A stretch of DNA of 64,000 nucleotides from Larimichthys crocea (taxonomy: Eukaryota > Chordata > Actinopteri > Sciaenidae), in NCBI RefSeq assembly GCF_000972845.2, contig NC_040018.1, positions 3,081,632 through 3,145,631 of the forward strand, read 5' to 3'. Below, piece by piece: positions 26,401-40,694 of this stretch. Both the position numbers and the translations under genes were made by a program. Every line of letters starts with the position of its first letter. The first letter of the stretch is position 1. The notes beneath the pieces were generated by a model. It did not search any database and was not told where the DNA came from. It saw only the letters and a program-made list of their open reading frames with translations.

Positions 26401-29400
26401 CATATATCTCCTGCTATTGCTAAAGTTGGAGCACATCTCTGTATGTGTATCTGTATATTGAACAGTCTGGTTGTAAATAACTTCACATCTGGAATAACCT
26501 CTGTTACTCTCAAATACCAGCTGCATAATCAGCAAGTGCTCACACGCATGAACGAGTTTGATACAAGTCAGTACAGCAGAATGGAGCAGATATTCGCAGT
26601 GAACAGAGTATACACCCCACTAAATTGCACACTCATCACTTTAGAAAAATTGACTTTATTTTGTGAGTGACTAAGGAATGAAAAGATGTACAAGGTTGAA
26701 ACAGCAAAAGCTTAAAATTTGCAGTGAGTGGAGATATCTAATGTTAGTCCTTCGACTTCCTATGCATTTTCTGCTTTTCATAAGAAAGTGTTGACAAGAA
26801 TTTGACCTTGTAGTATGTCTCCTTGAATTCGCTGCTGTCCTTGGTAGCTATTGCCTGTATGTACAATAAGCCTTCTCCCAGACATTTTGATTAAATTGTA
26901 AGCACTAATAAAACATGTTTGGCCCTCAGTCTGACTAAAGATTTTGAGTAGTGTTTCAGAAAAGGTCCCCTTGTTTGAGTTACAAACTGAGTAACGGACC
27001 TTTCCAAGGACTGGACATAACGTCCCTCAACCATCGAATGTGGGTGGTCAGGACAGCATCCCTCTGTCTTAGTAAAATCGCACGCCTCGCCAAAAGAGAG
27101 ACGAAGGACAGTGTGCGGCATTGATTGGAGTTAAAAGAGAGACGAAGGACAGTGTGCGGCATTGATTGGAGTTAGGCGCATGTCATCCTCTCTATTAGTG
27201 CCAAAAAGTAGTTCAACATTGAGGGTAAGTTTTGGAAAACGAGGTGCAAACTTTCTTAAAATGTTGTTAAAAGTAGGTAGGCTAATATAGAAAAGTATTT
27301 AGTGTTTGTTCCAGTGTTCCTGCAGAGTTCTTTAAAACAGGTTAAGTCTGGGGCAACTGTAAGCAAAGTTGTTTTGCCTTTCAAAGCTTCTTCAGTTTTG
27401 ACTGCCTTGTGGGGAGTATTTATCCTAGACAGGATCGTTGACCAGCCCTTGGTGGAACCAAGTGGAACATCTCCACTACACTTCTGTTTTTCACGACAGC
27501 AGACCGCAGACCATAGACAGCAAACTCCACAGTCTGTGAACGCAACTCCACAGTCAACAACAGATCTAATGCAAAGAACTGCCGGAGATGAAAAAGAAGG
27601 AGCCACGATTAGTTCAGCGTGAGGACACAGATCGGGTTTCGTAGAGGAGTCGAGCGTCTAAAACAGACCTGTAGACCTGCCAGACTTTATGATCAAAGTT
27701 TTTTTACATCACGTCAACACGTCTGTCTCTCTCTCTGACGCAGTCTGCATCACACTGTTTAAGTACGAGGTGCATTTTCTGTTGCTGCCACATGAAATTG
27801 TGGTGTGGTGTATCCTTTGTTAAAGGAGATAAGAAAGGAAGCATTGGAGCTCCTTTTCTTAACATTTAGAGAATTCAAACAGCTCCTATCATGAATGCTT
27901 TGTGAATAATTCAGGTCATTTCACTCAGTAGGAACCTTCCTAAGCAAAAAGACTATTAGACCGGACCCTGTGTTCATTGGTGTCAGTGTCAGGTCATCTG
28001 TGTATCTATTTCACAGTCCTGGATTTCATTCAGTGTCTGTTCCCTGGTCCTTTCTTCCATCGTTGTGCTTCTCCCTATATTCTTGTTCTGGGTCTTGCTC
28101 AGTTGTGAAACTTTTGTTTGTTTCGACTTTTGGTTTATCATTGATTTTTTTTTTTTTTCTCTCTGCCACATTTGTTATTAAGTTTGCCAACTTGTTCTGT
28201 AAGCCATTAAAGTTAAATTTTGTGCACCTTCACCGTTTGTTTATGGGTCCGCTTCCTGAATTAAATGTGACAAGTTGTCCGTACTTTGGTGAGAATTGGA
28301 TCCAGACGTATGTGCTGAGAACAGACAGCTCAGGTCCACAGCTGTTTCTGCCTTAACTTTTCGGTGATTTTTATCAAGAAAGCAAACTATAATTGAGTTA
28401 ACAATGAAAAAAAATCATAGCTGCTTCAGACTGTAAGAAAAGCTTCTCCCTCAGTTGATTAGATCCCTGCAGCCATCTGAAGTGAGGTCTGATAAATCTG
28501 CAGTCTGTGGATGGAGATATTGGAGAGCACAGTGCCTTCATGCACGTTCATCCACAGTGTTTACCTTTTATTTATCCGGTATGCAGATTACAGAACAACC
28601 ACAAACACCTCTACACACATCTGACAGGCTCAGTCAAACTGTATTCTGTTTCACAGCGGTTTATGGCTGCAGATTTGTGTTCACATCACATCCACACATC
28701 AATATGATTTCCTGAAGATGCGTCTTTCCATTTGTTGGACTGTCATGCTTCCCCGTAACGCCAGTGATGTGATTTGATGTGATGTGTGTATTTATAAATC
28801 ACCACACCCTCCAATGTATACTCATCTTCACTCAGCCCCTTTAGACTTTATGCTGCACACACGCATGAACGAAAATAGCAGGTACACTTGGAGACCACCC
28901 ACACAGTCCTTGGGCTAAAGACCTACCGTTGTGTACTTACGCAATTAAAATCAGCTCTGTCAGGTTGGCACAGCTGTGCTTTGAGCTAAATGTCAGCAGG
29001 GTTAATATGCTACATTGACTTTACAAACATGCTGATATTTCTGTATGTATTTCCATATTGTATAATTATGCATACAGTTTCCCACCCCCTCATCCCCTGT
29101 TTTCGCCTCCCATCATCTTCCTTTGCTCTCGATAACTTTAGAATTTCCAATGCCTTGTTTCTCATTTTCCCTCTATGTTTTAGCATCTGCACTAACTTTC
29201 ATTTTTCACAGGAAAGACATCTGTGCAGCCATCAACATGCCCTGTGAGACTCTGGGTCTGTCCCACGTCGCGGGGATGTGTCAGCCACATCGCAGTTGCA
29301 GCATCAGCGAGGACACGGGTCTTCCAGTGGCCTTCACTGTAGCTCATGAGCTGGGACACAAGTACGTTTGCACTGCACACACACACACACACACACATAC

Positions 29401-32400
29401 ATAAACACACACACATAATATTATGATTCTGTTTACATTATAAAATAATCAGCAGGAAAAAATGATAATACAAATTCTTGTGAAGTACTTTATATTCAAT
29501 TTCAACTCAGATTAATTAACCTAAATGCAACAGACAGTCCGCTAAACTCTGACCCCCCTTAAGCTTTCTGCCCTTGCACAGTACATAGTTCACAATAACT
29601 CAGATTTGCCACAAAAGCAGGCCTCTCTTTTCTAGTCTGTGACGGTTGATCTAAATTGACTGAGATTTGATCAGCTGTAGCAAAGCAAGCTAATTAATTA
29701 ACCCGCTACTCTGTTGCTCCTTACTGCCGGTTTATCATCATTCTTTCAGCCTCTTAATTACCGCTTATAAAATTTTCTTCAAATGACGTATGTAAATGAT
29801 GTAAAAGCTTTCTCAGTAAGGAACAAGGATAGCACACAACAAAAGCCATATACCAAAACTAATCTCATGACAGGGCCTGTTTGAAACCTTGCTGACAAAT
29901 TATATTTTAAATACCCTATTACAGTGTTTAATTAATTACTTTTATATGGTCCATTTGATTTGACAGCACATGACTTTCCTTAGTAAGTTCTGCATAGGTG
30001 AATGCAAATCAGTTAAACCTATTAATTAATATTGCATAGCAACGAGTTGAGAACACGTGTGTGTTTGCTGCTCTGATAAGCTTGAAGCCCTCCATGTACA
30101 GCTGTTTATGATGATTCATGTGAGAGGACTTACGAAAAAGTTGGGATGCTGTGTAAAACGTAATTTAAAAACAGAATACACTACACTTAATTCACTACAG
30201 AATTAAGATTTAATGTTTAAACTTATTTTTTGTAAATGCATTCATTCATTCTGAAGTTGATGCCTGCAACAAGTTCCAAAAACCTGGGGTAGTTGTGCAA
30301 TTCTCAAAAGCACCTGTTTGGAAGATCCCACAGGTTAAATGATAACAGGTGGCAGTGTCATGATGAAAGGGGAATCCTCAAAAGGCTCAGTGGTTCACCA
30401 TCAACGGACAGGGCAAGGCTTCCCATTTTGTGGAAACACTGCGAGGGCAAATAGTCAAATTTCTCGAGATATAATTGCAAAATGGAAAAACCTTCAAGGG
30501 CTCAGGGAGACTTCCATGGACATCCACAAAACCATTGTCGGTGAGCACAGTTTGTTACTGCATCTATCAAGACCAGTCCAGACCAGCAAAAACTTTCAGA
30601 AACACAGCCGGCTTCTCTGGGCCACAGCTTCTCTGAGATGGACTGATGTAAAGTGAAACAATGTGCTGTGGTCCACATTTAAAACTCTTTTGGAAATTAT
30701 GGATGTTTTGTCCTCCAATCTACATTTTTACACAATGTCCTAATTGCTTTGTAATCAAGGGTATACACTTTGGACGTGAAATATTTTGACTTTGTTCTAG
30801 TTCAATTAACTTAATGCTGAGAATTATTGAATTCTGTATTTATATATATTTTACACAGCACATCATTCTTTGATATCGGCGGTTGCAGAAGAGGTGTTTT
30901 TTGTTTTGTTTTTGTTTTTATCCCTGATTGTCACTGCTTGTTTGGCTTTAAAGTAAAGAACTGAAAGAAAAGCTCAACAATTGTCATAATGATCTGAGAC
31001 AGTGAGATTACTAGCGTGGGAATAAATACGGTGTCATTCAGACACAAAAAAAGAAAAAACGCTCGCTCATATTGTTTGATGTGGCAGAGCTTGTAGGTTG
31101 TTCACTGACACGTAATAAAAAGATAAAAAATGACTCCTTATACCCAGACAATACTGCAATAAATCTATCCAACTCCCTACTTTGTTATATAAACTCCTAC
31201 TTTTTTCTTTGCAGTGCAGCTCTCTGAAACCTCAACCCTAAAAAACACATCCTGTACTGCACAAATTAATGAATGCTTTTTGTATGTACTTAAATTATGT
31301 GTAACTTTATTATAATGTGCCACTATTGCCGTATTATTCCCACCACTGAGCCTGTGGCTCCATCTGATTATATTGTAATTATTTGAAATAAGACAAACTG
31401 CTTGGCTCAATCTAACAAACCTTCAATTAAAGACACGACTCATGTGATCCTTCTTGTGTCACGCTCTACACACAATGCCTCTTCTACTCTATTGATCCAT
31501 TTGTATCCACATACAATGTGCAATTCAAATCACGTTCTCTTTAATAGAAAATTAAATTAAGCATCAGTCAATAAAAAGCAGAGTGTGCACCGAGAGTCTT
31601 ATTGTATTTGTTCATCTCAATTGTTGTGGTTCAGGTGCGACCGCAGTGCCTTTTCAAAATCTTAGATTATTCTCCACCATGTGTGTGTGTGTGTACGGTC
31701 AGCAGGTTATCCTGGAAATACGTTCAGGTTGATGAATGCAGGAACAAGTTTTGGATTGACAGGAGCCCCTTGTGAATTCCAAGTCATCCTTTAGAGAAAA
31801 TGAAGCTGAATACATTAAAGCTCCAACAATGGACTGACAGACTGAGGCTGTTTTCAGCATTCAAAGGCGCGATGATATAGATAGATAGTTTTCTTTTTAT
31901 ATTAGACTCCATTTAATGTAGATTCTTGTTTTATCCTTGCTGCTTTGGTTGTAAAGTTTCTATTTTGATTTACAAAAGAGGATAAATAAGTGATAAGTTT
32001 TCCATATGTCCCAAAAGTGAAATATGATTCAATAACATACAGACCAGCTGCCAACAGAGCTTTAAAGAACATGTTTTTTTTTTTTTCCTATCACACTGGG
32101 GAATTGACCGAGCATCATTTACATTACAATGGCAAGTTTAATTATTATATAATAATAATCATAAATTTAATATCACCAGATGGAAGCAAAGTTTCATTCG
32201 GTTTGTTCTGGGCATATTTTAAATTCACAGTTATGCCGACAGCTGATAAAATAAGATCGCAGTCTAAGTGAGAGGCCTGATGATGTTGTTTAAATGTCAA
32301 AACAAGCACAATGTTTGTCGCTATTTTTTTATTTTTTATTTTGTCCTCATCAGCCTGTGTTCCTTGAGTTAGATTAGTTATCATACATGCTCAAATCCAG

Positions 32401-35400
32401 CCATGAGGAGGTGCAAAGTATTATTAGTTATTATTATAAAAGACTTGCTGTGCAGACTCCTATTTTGTTAATTGAATTGTAATTTTCAAATCACACACAT
32501 CAGAACTTTATTTATCCACCGAATTTAAAGTAATGATGAAGCATTATTCACCGCTGTAGAGAGGATTATTTTTACCCGGCTTCCAGTAGCCATTAGTGGA
32601 AATGCCTCTAAGGCACTGGCTTTATTCTCACTGCAGTTGTTTTTCTTATTGCTTTTTCAAGCAGGACGGAAGGAAGCAGATGTTAAACATATGTAATCTG
32701 CAATTAACAGAGATGTGCGAATGCTCGTGTGTGTTGAGACACTTCAAACAGTTTGTTTACCTTTGTCCTCCTTTATCACTCCTGTGCACAAATTGTTGTT
32801 TTGTGGCTCACCACCGCTGCACCTACGGAAAACAAGATTTTAAATGCAACCAAGCATTTCTAATACACTTCACAGCCTGTTTTTTTCTTTGTTGTTGTTG
32901 TTGCACACTGTAGCTTTACCTTGAAGTGCATATTACATGTTGTGCCCACTCACTTTAATTTTCCCTCTATGTGGGATGTGCTTTTATGTCACAGCTTTGG
33001 GATTCAGCATGATGGCAACGGTAATGACTGTGAACCCATTGGGAAACGACCTTTCGTCATGTCTCCACAGCTCCTGTACGGCACCTCCTTGCCCAGGTGG
33101 TCACGCTGCAGTCGCCAGTATATCACCCGCTTCTTAGAGTAAGTGCCCAGACATGTTGGATGATTACACTGCTGTCTAATATTGTGTCATTTAAGTTCAA
33201 GGTATTTACCAGCCTAATACATATCACGCACCCAGTTGCTGCTTTAGGATTACTGGTGTGTTACTGGTGTGCACATACAGACCTTTTAAATGACACTGAG
33301 CTGTTAACAACGGTGTTAAGAGCCACAGTGGCTGCACAGTCTCGTTACATGTTTCTACAGCTCTTCATATTAGCACTTTATCTGTACATATAGTACTGTA
33401 CTACTAAACTGTAGTTCGTATCTGCGGTTAAATGAGAAAACATTCACCATTTTGAGAGAGAATAAAACATAATCTTGATCATTTCCATCTGTCATCCTAT
33501 AAAGATGTCCTTTTAACTGCTAACATTCCTGATAATTAACTAATGTGGAGTAACAGACATCATCTCACCAGTTTCTTTCCCTGTAAATGTTAACAAGCAT
33601 CTTTGAATTGGGTTTTTTAGTGGGGTTAGTGGAACAAAAGCATGAACGTCCTCAACAAAGTTTGGACAGATGTATGCTACGTATCAAAAACATTATTTGT
33701 TGCACAATGGAGACACAATTTAAATATAGTCTGAGTAATAAGATCAGGTTCAGATAAGCATTTATTGAGCTTTGAGCTCCAGCGATCTCGTTTATATTTG
33801 ATATATTTTTAAATGTCAGAAGAACTGCAACCAATTAATATCAAATCAAGTTTATTTGTATAGCCCTTTTATAAGAGCCGAGTGGTACCAAAAGTGCTTT
33901 ACAACAAAGCCATAAAACGATACATAACAGATACATAACAAATAAATACAATTGAAAGTACTGTAGTGCTGCAGGGTATTAAAAGCCTTCCAGAAATACA
34001 TAGAAAGGAGCAGACAGGATGAGTACACCTAAGAAAACAGTACTGCCCTAGTCACGATTGAAATGCCAATCTAAAAAATCTTAGTCTTAAGCTTCGATTT
34101 AAAAAGGCTGAGATCAGTGGTGGTGCGAATGTCAGGGCGGTTTGTTCCACAGTCTGGAGAGATATATCACTGACATGTTAGGCATGCGTTGTGTCCCAAA
34201 GTTTCCTTCCACCAATGGGTTTGTAAAAATCCAATAAAAACAACACAGCATAAACTTTATAATCTGGACCGCTGGTATTCACAGCACTTCCTACAAGCCA
34301 TACATATTATTAAAATTGGTGTTGTGTAATAGTTGTATTGATGTATATGTGCATATTATAATTCTCCAAAAAATGTCACTGCACCATGTAAATATTTAAA
34401 GATATGCTCTGGTGGACTTGTTCTGTGGTAGGCCACATATCTTTTAACTTGTTTGCTGGTTTAATAGTCGCATGGTAACAGCAAATCATTAAGGACCTTT
34501 CTCATTTTGCTAATTGGAAGGTTACGTGACACTAAAGTTTGATAAAAATACATGCTTAGACAGTTATATATCAGTATGCTTCTCTGTCTCTATCTATAGT
34601 ACAGTGTGCATGTGTTTCTGTCAACTATACAGTCAGCTGCTACTGTCAAAGACTCTCACTGTGGCTCCGTCTTCAACAGGACATGTATTGAAAGTCTGAA
34701 ACAGTTCACTATAGTTGCCCCAGTTTCTCAGCTCCAAGCATCTGGAATTCATTTAGTGGGTGTTCAGCTACTTGACAGCATTGTAGCTTCTTGACTCCAC
34801 TGTGGAGAAAAAAAAGGGCCACGGGGTGATATTTACACTTGTGGGAGTTTGCAAGACAAAAGGCTGCTGCTTTGTGCGTCTGTGTATGTGCGTGTCTGAG
34901 TGATGGTAATTTAAAGGAGTCAGGGAGAACTCTTAAAAGCAAGAGTTTTCCACGCATTTAAAGACATAAAGGATAAACCAGATAAAAGTTTGTATCGACA
35001 GACATTCGTCTGATTATATTATGCAGGACTACTGTGTTTAGAATGCTAGCATGCTACATTACCATCAGCTTAACAGACTCTGGTGATTATATTTAATTAA
35101 ACTGAAATGTTTGACAAGTGGGAGGTTTTACCTGCTGAACTGTTCAATATTTCATGGAAATCCGATGAATAATGGTTGAGATATGTCTCACTCAGACAGA
35201 GCTACAGATGGACTGACAGACAGTCCTACTACTTACTGTCATACTGTAACATATTCTTACAGTACTTTATATTGTTGTAAAGTTTCAATGCAGTTACTGT
35301 TCAGCATGCGTTCTCTTTAATGAAATACAAAGCAAAACAATAATAGTAATGACACTAGCCATCTCTAGACCTATACACAGCTGGAGTGGCTTACACTGAA

Positions 35401-38400
35401 GAATATTGAATAATTGAACGTTTGTAGGTCACGTTAGAGGGATGAGAAGCTCAGTCTTGGTTGAGTATGGTCCATTTTAACCTATTATACCTAATACAAC
35501 TATTTATGGTAATGTCGGTAAGTAGGTCAGTCACCCACTCTTGTCCAGACTCGGCTGTTGGATGAGTTGCCATTTGCATTAGTTTGTCCATCTATTCATA
35601 AACCCCAGAGGATGAATCATAATGACTTTGGTGGTCCTTTGATTTTCATCTAGTGCCACTAGCAGATCAAATATCACTGGTCCCTACATGATTAATTCTG
35701 ATGAATTATCCTCTAGCCCTTTTCACATTTTTTTGTGAAATATGTCAATAACTATTAGATGGATTGTCATTAAATGTGGCAAGGTTACTTGGTTCTTGTT
35801 CCCCACAGATCATTTTTATCTTCATCTTTCATGTCAAAATATTTTTTTTTTATGTATTTAATATTTTGGTTTATCACCAAATGCCTGGAAAAAACAAGGC
35901 AAGCTGCTTCAGCTGCACTCTGTTGCTTCATTTTTAGTAATTACTTAGTAGATGTTAACATGCTAATAAACTAAACTAACATGTTGAATAGTAAACACTG
36001 AAAAGAAATGACAAATAATAAAGTATTGCTAACAAAACATGACAGACTGAAACAAGAGAACACCTAAAGTTAATTTGTTTGTGATACTATGTTATGGTAA
36101 AAATGATTTATTATGCTCTTAATGGAAAATTTAAAAAGACTAGACTGTTTTCAGTAACTGAGGTGGTTCAAGATGAGCACTGGAGGTAAAATAGATCAAG
36201 AAAACATGATGCCTGCTTCCCCCTCCCAGCTTTTCCATCCCTGTTTATGTCTTTTTTCTCTTTTCTTTTGACCTCCACATCCAGCAGGCCACTCGAGAAC
36301 CGCTAAATCTGCATTGATCATTTACTTCACATGAGACTTTACTGATATTTATCTTTCCATCTCATTCCTCTAAATGCCACCCTCCCCCTCCATCCCCATT
36401 AACGCTGTTTTATCTCTTTCACGGACTGCAGGACAAGGCTTCTATTGTATATGGCTTTAGTTGTCCCGCAGGCCTCTACTGCTCGAGCCGCTTCAGAGGA
36501 TTGGTTCGTAGGTGTTATTTTATGTGGAATGCAGAAGGTCACGCTGAGCTGAGTAGTTTAGATATTATCACATATATGGGCTGCACATAAACACCGAGCC
36601 ACTCTTTAATGCCCAGAGAAGATTTTCTGAAAGGTCATAGAGGCCAAGTTTCAAAAGAAAAGAGGAAAAAAAATCCTCAGAAGTTCAAGTTAATTTAATA
36701 GCTGAACATCACGAACATTAGAACAAACAGCCTGTAGATATCTCACACATAGTCTAAAATGTCTTATCACTGCTCATGTATTGATTGCGTATTAATTCTG
36801 CGGTGAATGGATTCAGAAACAATTCATTAATTATTTCCAGGAAAACGTTTCCAGGAAAGCTGGCTTTGACAAAGGCTGTGGCAGAACCTAATTTGCCTTG
36901 TGGTCTGCCTTCACTCATGGAGAACATTTTAATTGCTGCTGCTGTAATACTCAGTGTGAGGTCATCTCAAATTAATTATTTTTTTGTGCCGAACAATCGG
37001 CATCTGTATCGTTAACTGATGTGTTCATCAGGTTAAATCAGGGGGTAAAAACATTAAAGTGTATAATTACACAATGTGAACATTTGATTGCATTTATGCA
37101 TTTCCGTGGCTTGGACTACATTTGAGCAGATTTTCTCACTGGCAAGACTTCATTCAGAATTTTACAATGTGCTATTTATACTGTACTTGCTCTCTGAAGT
37201 GGCTGCAGTCATATTTCTTTTAATTTAGTGTGGCTGGAATGAGTGTATTCTGTGAAAGGGTTCACTTGTAGTGAAAAACTCACAAGGACACATGACCCAG
37301 CTCTTCACTTCCCCTCAGTGCTACAGAGCATTTTAGCATCTTTCACCTCTGATGAACCAAAACATTGTTCCATGAATTGTCATCATCATCATCCATTAGG
37401 ACATTTTAAGTGTATTTATGTAAGAGTTGCAGGCAATGCAGCCTTATATATCAGCCTGGTCATATCAAGTCATGGATGAAATTTAAATTCACATCAGGAC
37501 ATTAACATTTATATGATGGGCGCAGACTCATCACAATCCTATCAAAGCTCACATGGAGCTAATTTTCTCTTGACAGCCTCAAAGAATGAAATGATTCATG
37601 TGTCTGTCAAAGATCTTTTTTCAAGATGACAATACAATTTCACATTTTGAAGGACTTAATATCAGCAGATTAGTGTAATTTTGTATGCACTGAATCTTTA
37701 TATTGTTGCGCTGTTCCTTTTTGTAATTCCCAGACGGTTTATGAATATGTATGTTTGGACTATGCATGTTGTAAAGACCTGATTATCTTCTGCTATCTCA
37801 TATTTAAATGTATAAAGCAGGAAAGGTGTTATAATAACCGTTATTACCCATTCAATTTTGTAAGATATTCACTCTGCGAGTTATGGATAATTAAATTCCT
37901 TCTTTTTCCGAGTAATACAATGTGGCACTAATTCTCATTGTAGCACCTAATTTTGTGCTGCTTTCACAATTATCGTGACTGACAGAATTGAGTGTAATTG
38001 GCTATGGTAATGGAAAAGCAATAATGAGACACTTAACTAACAATTTAGTGATGCCCTTTGCTGTTTTTCAACCTCTGGAGGTTGTTGAAAAGTGATGAGA
38101 TAAACACTATTTTGTCATTACTTTTTTCAGAGTGTCAGATCAAGCATTTATGTTTTCGCTGTCAGTGAAACTATTTTCAAATCAACCGTGGTCCAACACT
38201 AATGGCTGCAATCTCTTAGATCCCAAGACATAAATCAGCTTGCAGATCTGTAGATGAATGCGGTATAGACAGACTGACAGGATGGCAGGCTGGACTGTGC
38301 TGGACAGCTTAAGTAGCTTGTCATATTAATAACGCTGTTACAAAATATACTGAGATGTTGGGAGTTGAGCTAAGAGTCTTCCAGTACATCTATCCATAAT

Positions 38401-38895
38401 AATCCATAAGTCACTGAAGAACAATTTAAAATACTCATTCACTCCATTTGCTACAGCCAGTTTCTACTCCACCTGACTAAAACTGTTACTAAACAGTTAA
38501 TAGTAATATTTTATAATTAATAATCCGGTGACATCCCTCAGTTAGAATGTGACGAGAGCTAGCACCCAGTCCATTACAATACATTAATAATTAGACTGAG
38601 GCTTGCAAAGGACCGCACGTCTCTTTAACAAATGTGTTTTTACAAAGAAGGAAGCCACAAAGACTGTATCCTGTGTTTAATGATATATATTTATTGTCGA
38701 ATAGAAGAAGCTACTGTGTAGAACTGAAGCCCATCTGTTGCCTGCCAGTTTTAAATATATCAACTATGGATTCCAAAAGTTTAGTTAAAACATCCCCATC
38801 AAAGCCAGTCAGTTTAATTCATGCCAGACTGAAATACATGGTTCCCGTCATGTTTGAGTTATAATTTACAACTTGTAGCCATTTAGAGACTCAGC

Positions 38896-38942
<47 letters not shown>

Positions 38943-40645
38943 ATTGGCTTCAGCTAAACTTGCTGTGTTATTTTAATGTTTACTTTTTCTTAATTTTTTT
39001 TTGTAACATGAAATAAAGTTGGCTCATCATTTACATCATGTTTTTCCCCTTAAATGTGCCCTTGAGATTTCTTGTAAACAAAGATTCTGTTTACATTCAG
39101 AGGACCCGCTCATAAAGACACAGCTCCACAGCTCTGCTCATGGTCAAAAACTCTTATCATCGTTCTTTTGCATTTTTTGTCTTAATACAGAAGCTGATAT
39201 TTACACATTTTTTTTGCAAGTGAATAGTTCTAGAGCTGATCTTAATGATATGTACTACAGCTATTACTGTACTTATTTGCTTTATTTTACTTTAGCACTA
39301 AGAGGTTATTGCTCATCCGCGAGATCGTTATGTAGTCAAAGAGTAAGACAACATAGTCAGTGTTTGTCACATTGTTTGTTTATGAAGGCTCTCTATCCTG
39401 TGCAAACTCTGCTGGAAACTTCAGCTGCATTACATTTGAAAGAAGATCTTAATATTCTGTATTCACTAGACTTTATTATTTATTTTCTTTTTAGTCATTA
39501 ACCTCCTCCTCTCTTCCCTCTTAGTCGCGGCTGGGGCTGGTGCCTTGATGATCCCCCTGTGAAGGAGAAGCTGTCCCTGAACTTGGTGCTTCCCGGGGTT
39601 CTGTACAGCGCTGCCCATCAGTGTCGGCTGCAGTATGGATCTGGATCCGTGCTCTGTGATGATATGGACGTAAGACACTGTGACAACAAATACATCAAAA
39701 GTGACATGCATGCAAAGCCATGTACAGAAAATTGTGTCTCTCTTTTATTCAGTTCTCATTTGCTCTTTTCTATTTTGTCTCGTGTTTTCTCTCACATAAC
39801 GTTGCAAACTTCTACTCTTAAAGCTCACCTCACATGACTGTGTGTCCCCGCAACCTCCTCCTTTTTGCCCCCGATCATATTATTTCTTCGGGTCACCTAC
39901 TTGCCCTCGTTTGCACTCTTAATGCCCCTTCACTCATAAAGTAGAGCAGCATGTGTGTAACCTCATAGGTGCAACACAGGGCAGAAAAGGTCTCAAAGCA
40001 ATCGCCTCACTGCACCGCTTGATGCTGTCCTTTGAGCTTATTGCTCTGAGTTCACAGTAATAACTGATGGGTGACTCAGAGGAGCATATCACCACACAGC
40101 TGAAATCCTCTCTTCTCTGGACTATGCTGGCAGGACAGTAAGATGAGAATGTTTATGTTCACTTTTAGTGAGAAAATAAACCTGAAACAATCAAAGTGAT
40201 GGGGACGTGCAAGTCCCTCAACTCCAGTGCAAATGACATTCTTCTAAATTGTGTTCCACAATGTTCAGAAGCTTTAAGACAAAGCCTGTTAAAGCCTGAA
40301 GAAAATCAGACTTATTGAGAGGATCTTCAACATTTTCAGCATCCTGGAAGATTTCCAGTCCCTGCTGTTGACTGTACTGTAGTGTATAGGCTCATTCCCT
40401 GTCGTATTGAGTCTTTAATCCCCTCTGTCAACTCCCAGGGTTTTCACTATGTTTTGATAAATAGCTGTTGTACAGCTTCTATAGCTTTACTGCGTGGTCA
40501 TCAGTCATGCGGCAACGCTATCAACGCTTGCACACAGTGCGACAGTGAGTTATGTCTCCAAGGTTCTCGCCTCTTCAGTAATAATCCAAGTGTGCAGAAG
40601 GTTTTAAATTGAGACTGTGACCAACAGTTGGTATGTATGTATGTA

Positions 40646-40694
<49 letters not shown>

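Larger units (their letters stand above)
25608..29211 (+). other. adamts7 intron 6 (3.6 kb)
   Basis: It holds a perfect 41-bp tandem duplication at 27092-27173 and a repeat fragment at 27980-28285. Overlapping open frames on both strands at about 27256-27622 (106 and 116 codons) have no recognised domain. The rest is unremarkable. Confidence 0.65.
29362..32994 (+). other. adamts7 intron 7 (3.6 kb)
   Basis: The intron opens with a (CA)n microsatellite next to the donor, contains a Tc1-like remnant (30135-30750), and has a short GT run near 31682. The stretch 32100-32580 is AT-rich with many TAAT cores but no repeat I recognise. Confidence 0.65.
33139..39524 (+). other. adamts7 intron 8 (6.4 kb)
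   Basis: It contains a reverse LINE-tail repeat (33842-34165), two fragments of a widespread teleost repeat (35129-35225 and 35580-35780), a (GT)n microsatellite (38897-38940) and a scrap at 39055-39115. The stretch 36200-38060 is free of repeats I recognise and is rich in TAATTA-type motifs. Confidence 0.65.

Noticed and set aside
27092..27173. CRISPR-like direct repeats
   Set aside because: Only two directly abutting copies with no spacers, in a vertebrate intron.
27256..27622. Overlapping 106- and 116-codon frames on opposite strands in intron 6
   Set aside because: No domain, no splice context and no homology I recognise; likely chance or old repeat next to the 41-bp duplication.
39019..39501. 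160-codon frame before exon 9
   Set aside because: It lies in intron 8, overlaps a repeat scrap, ends just before the real acceptor, and has no domain.
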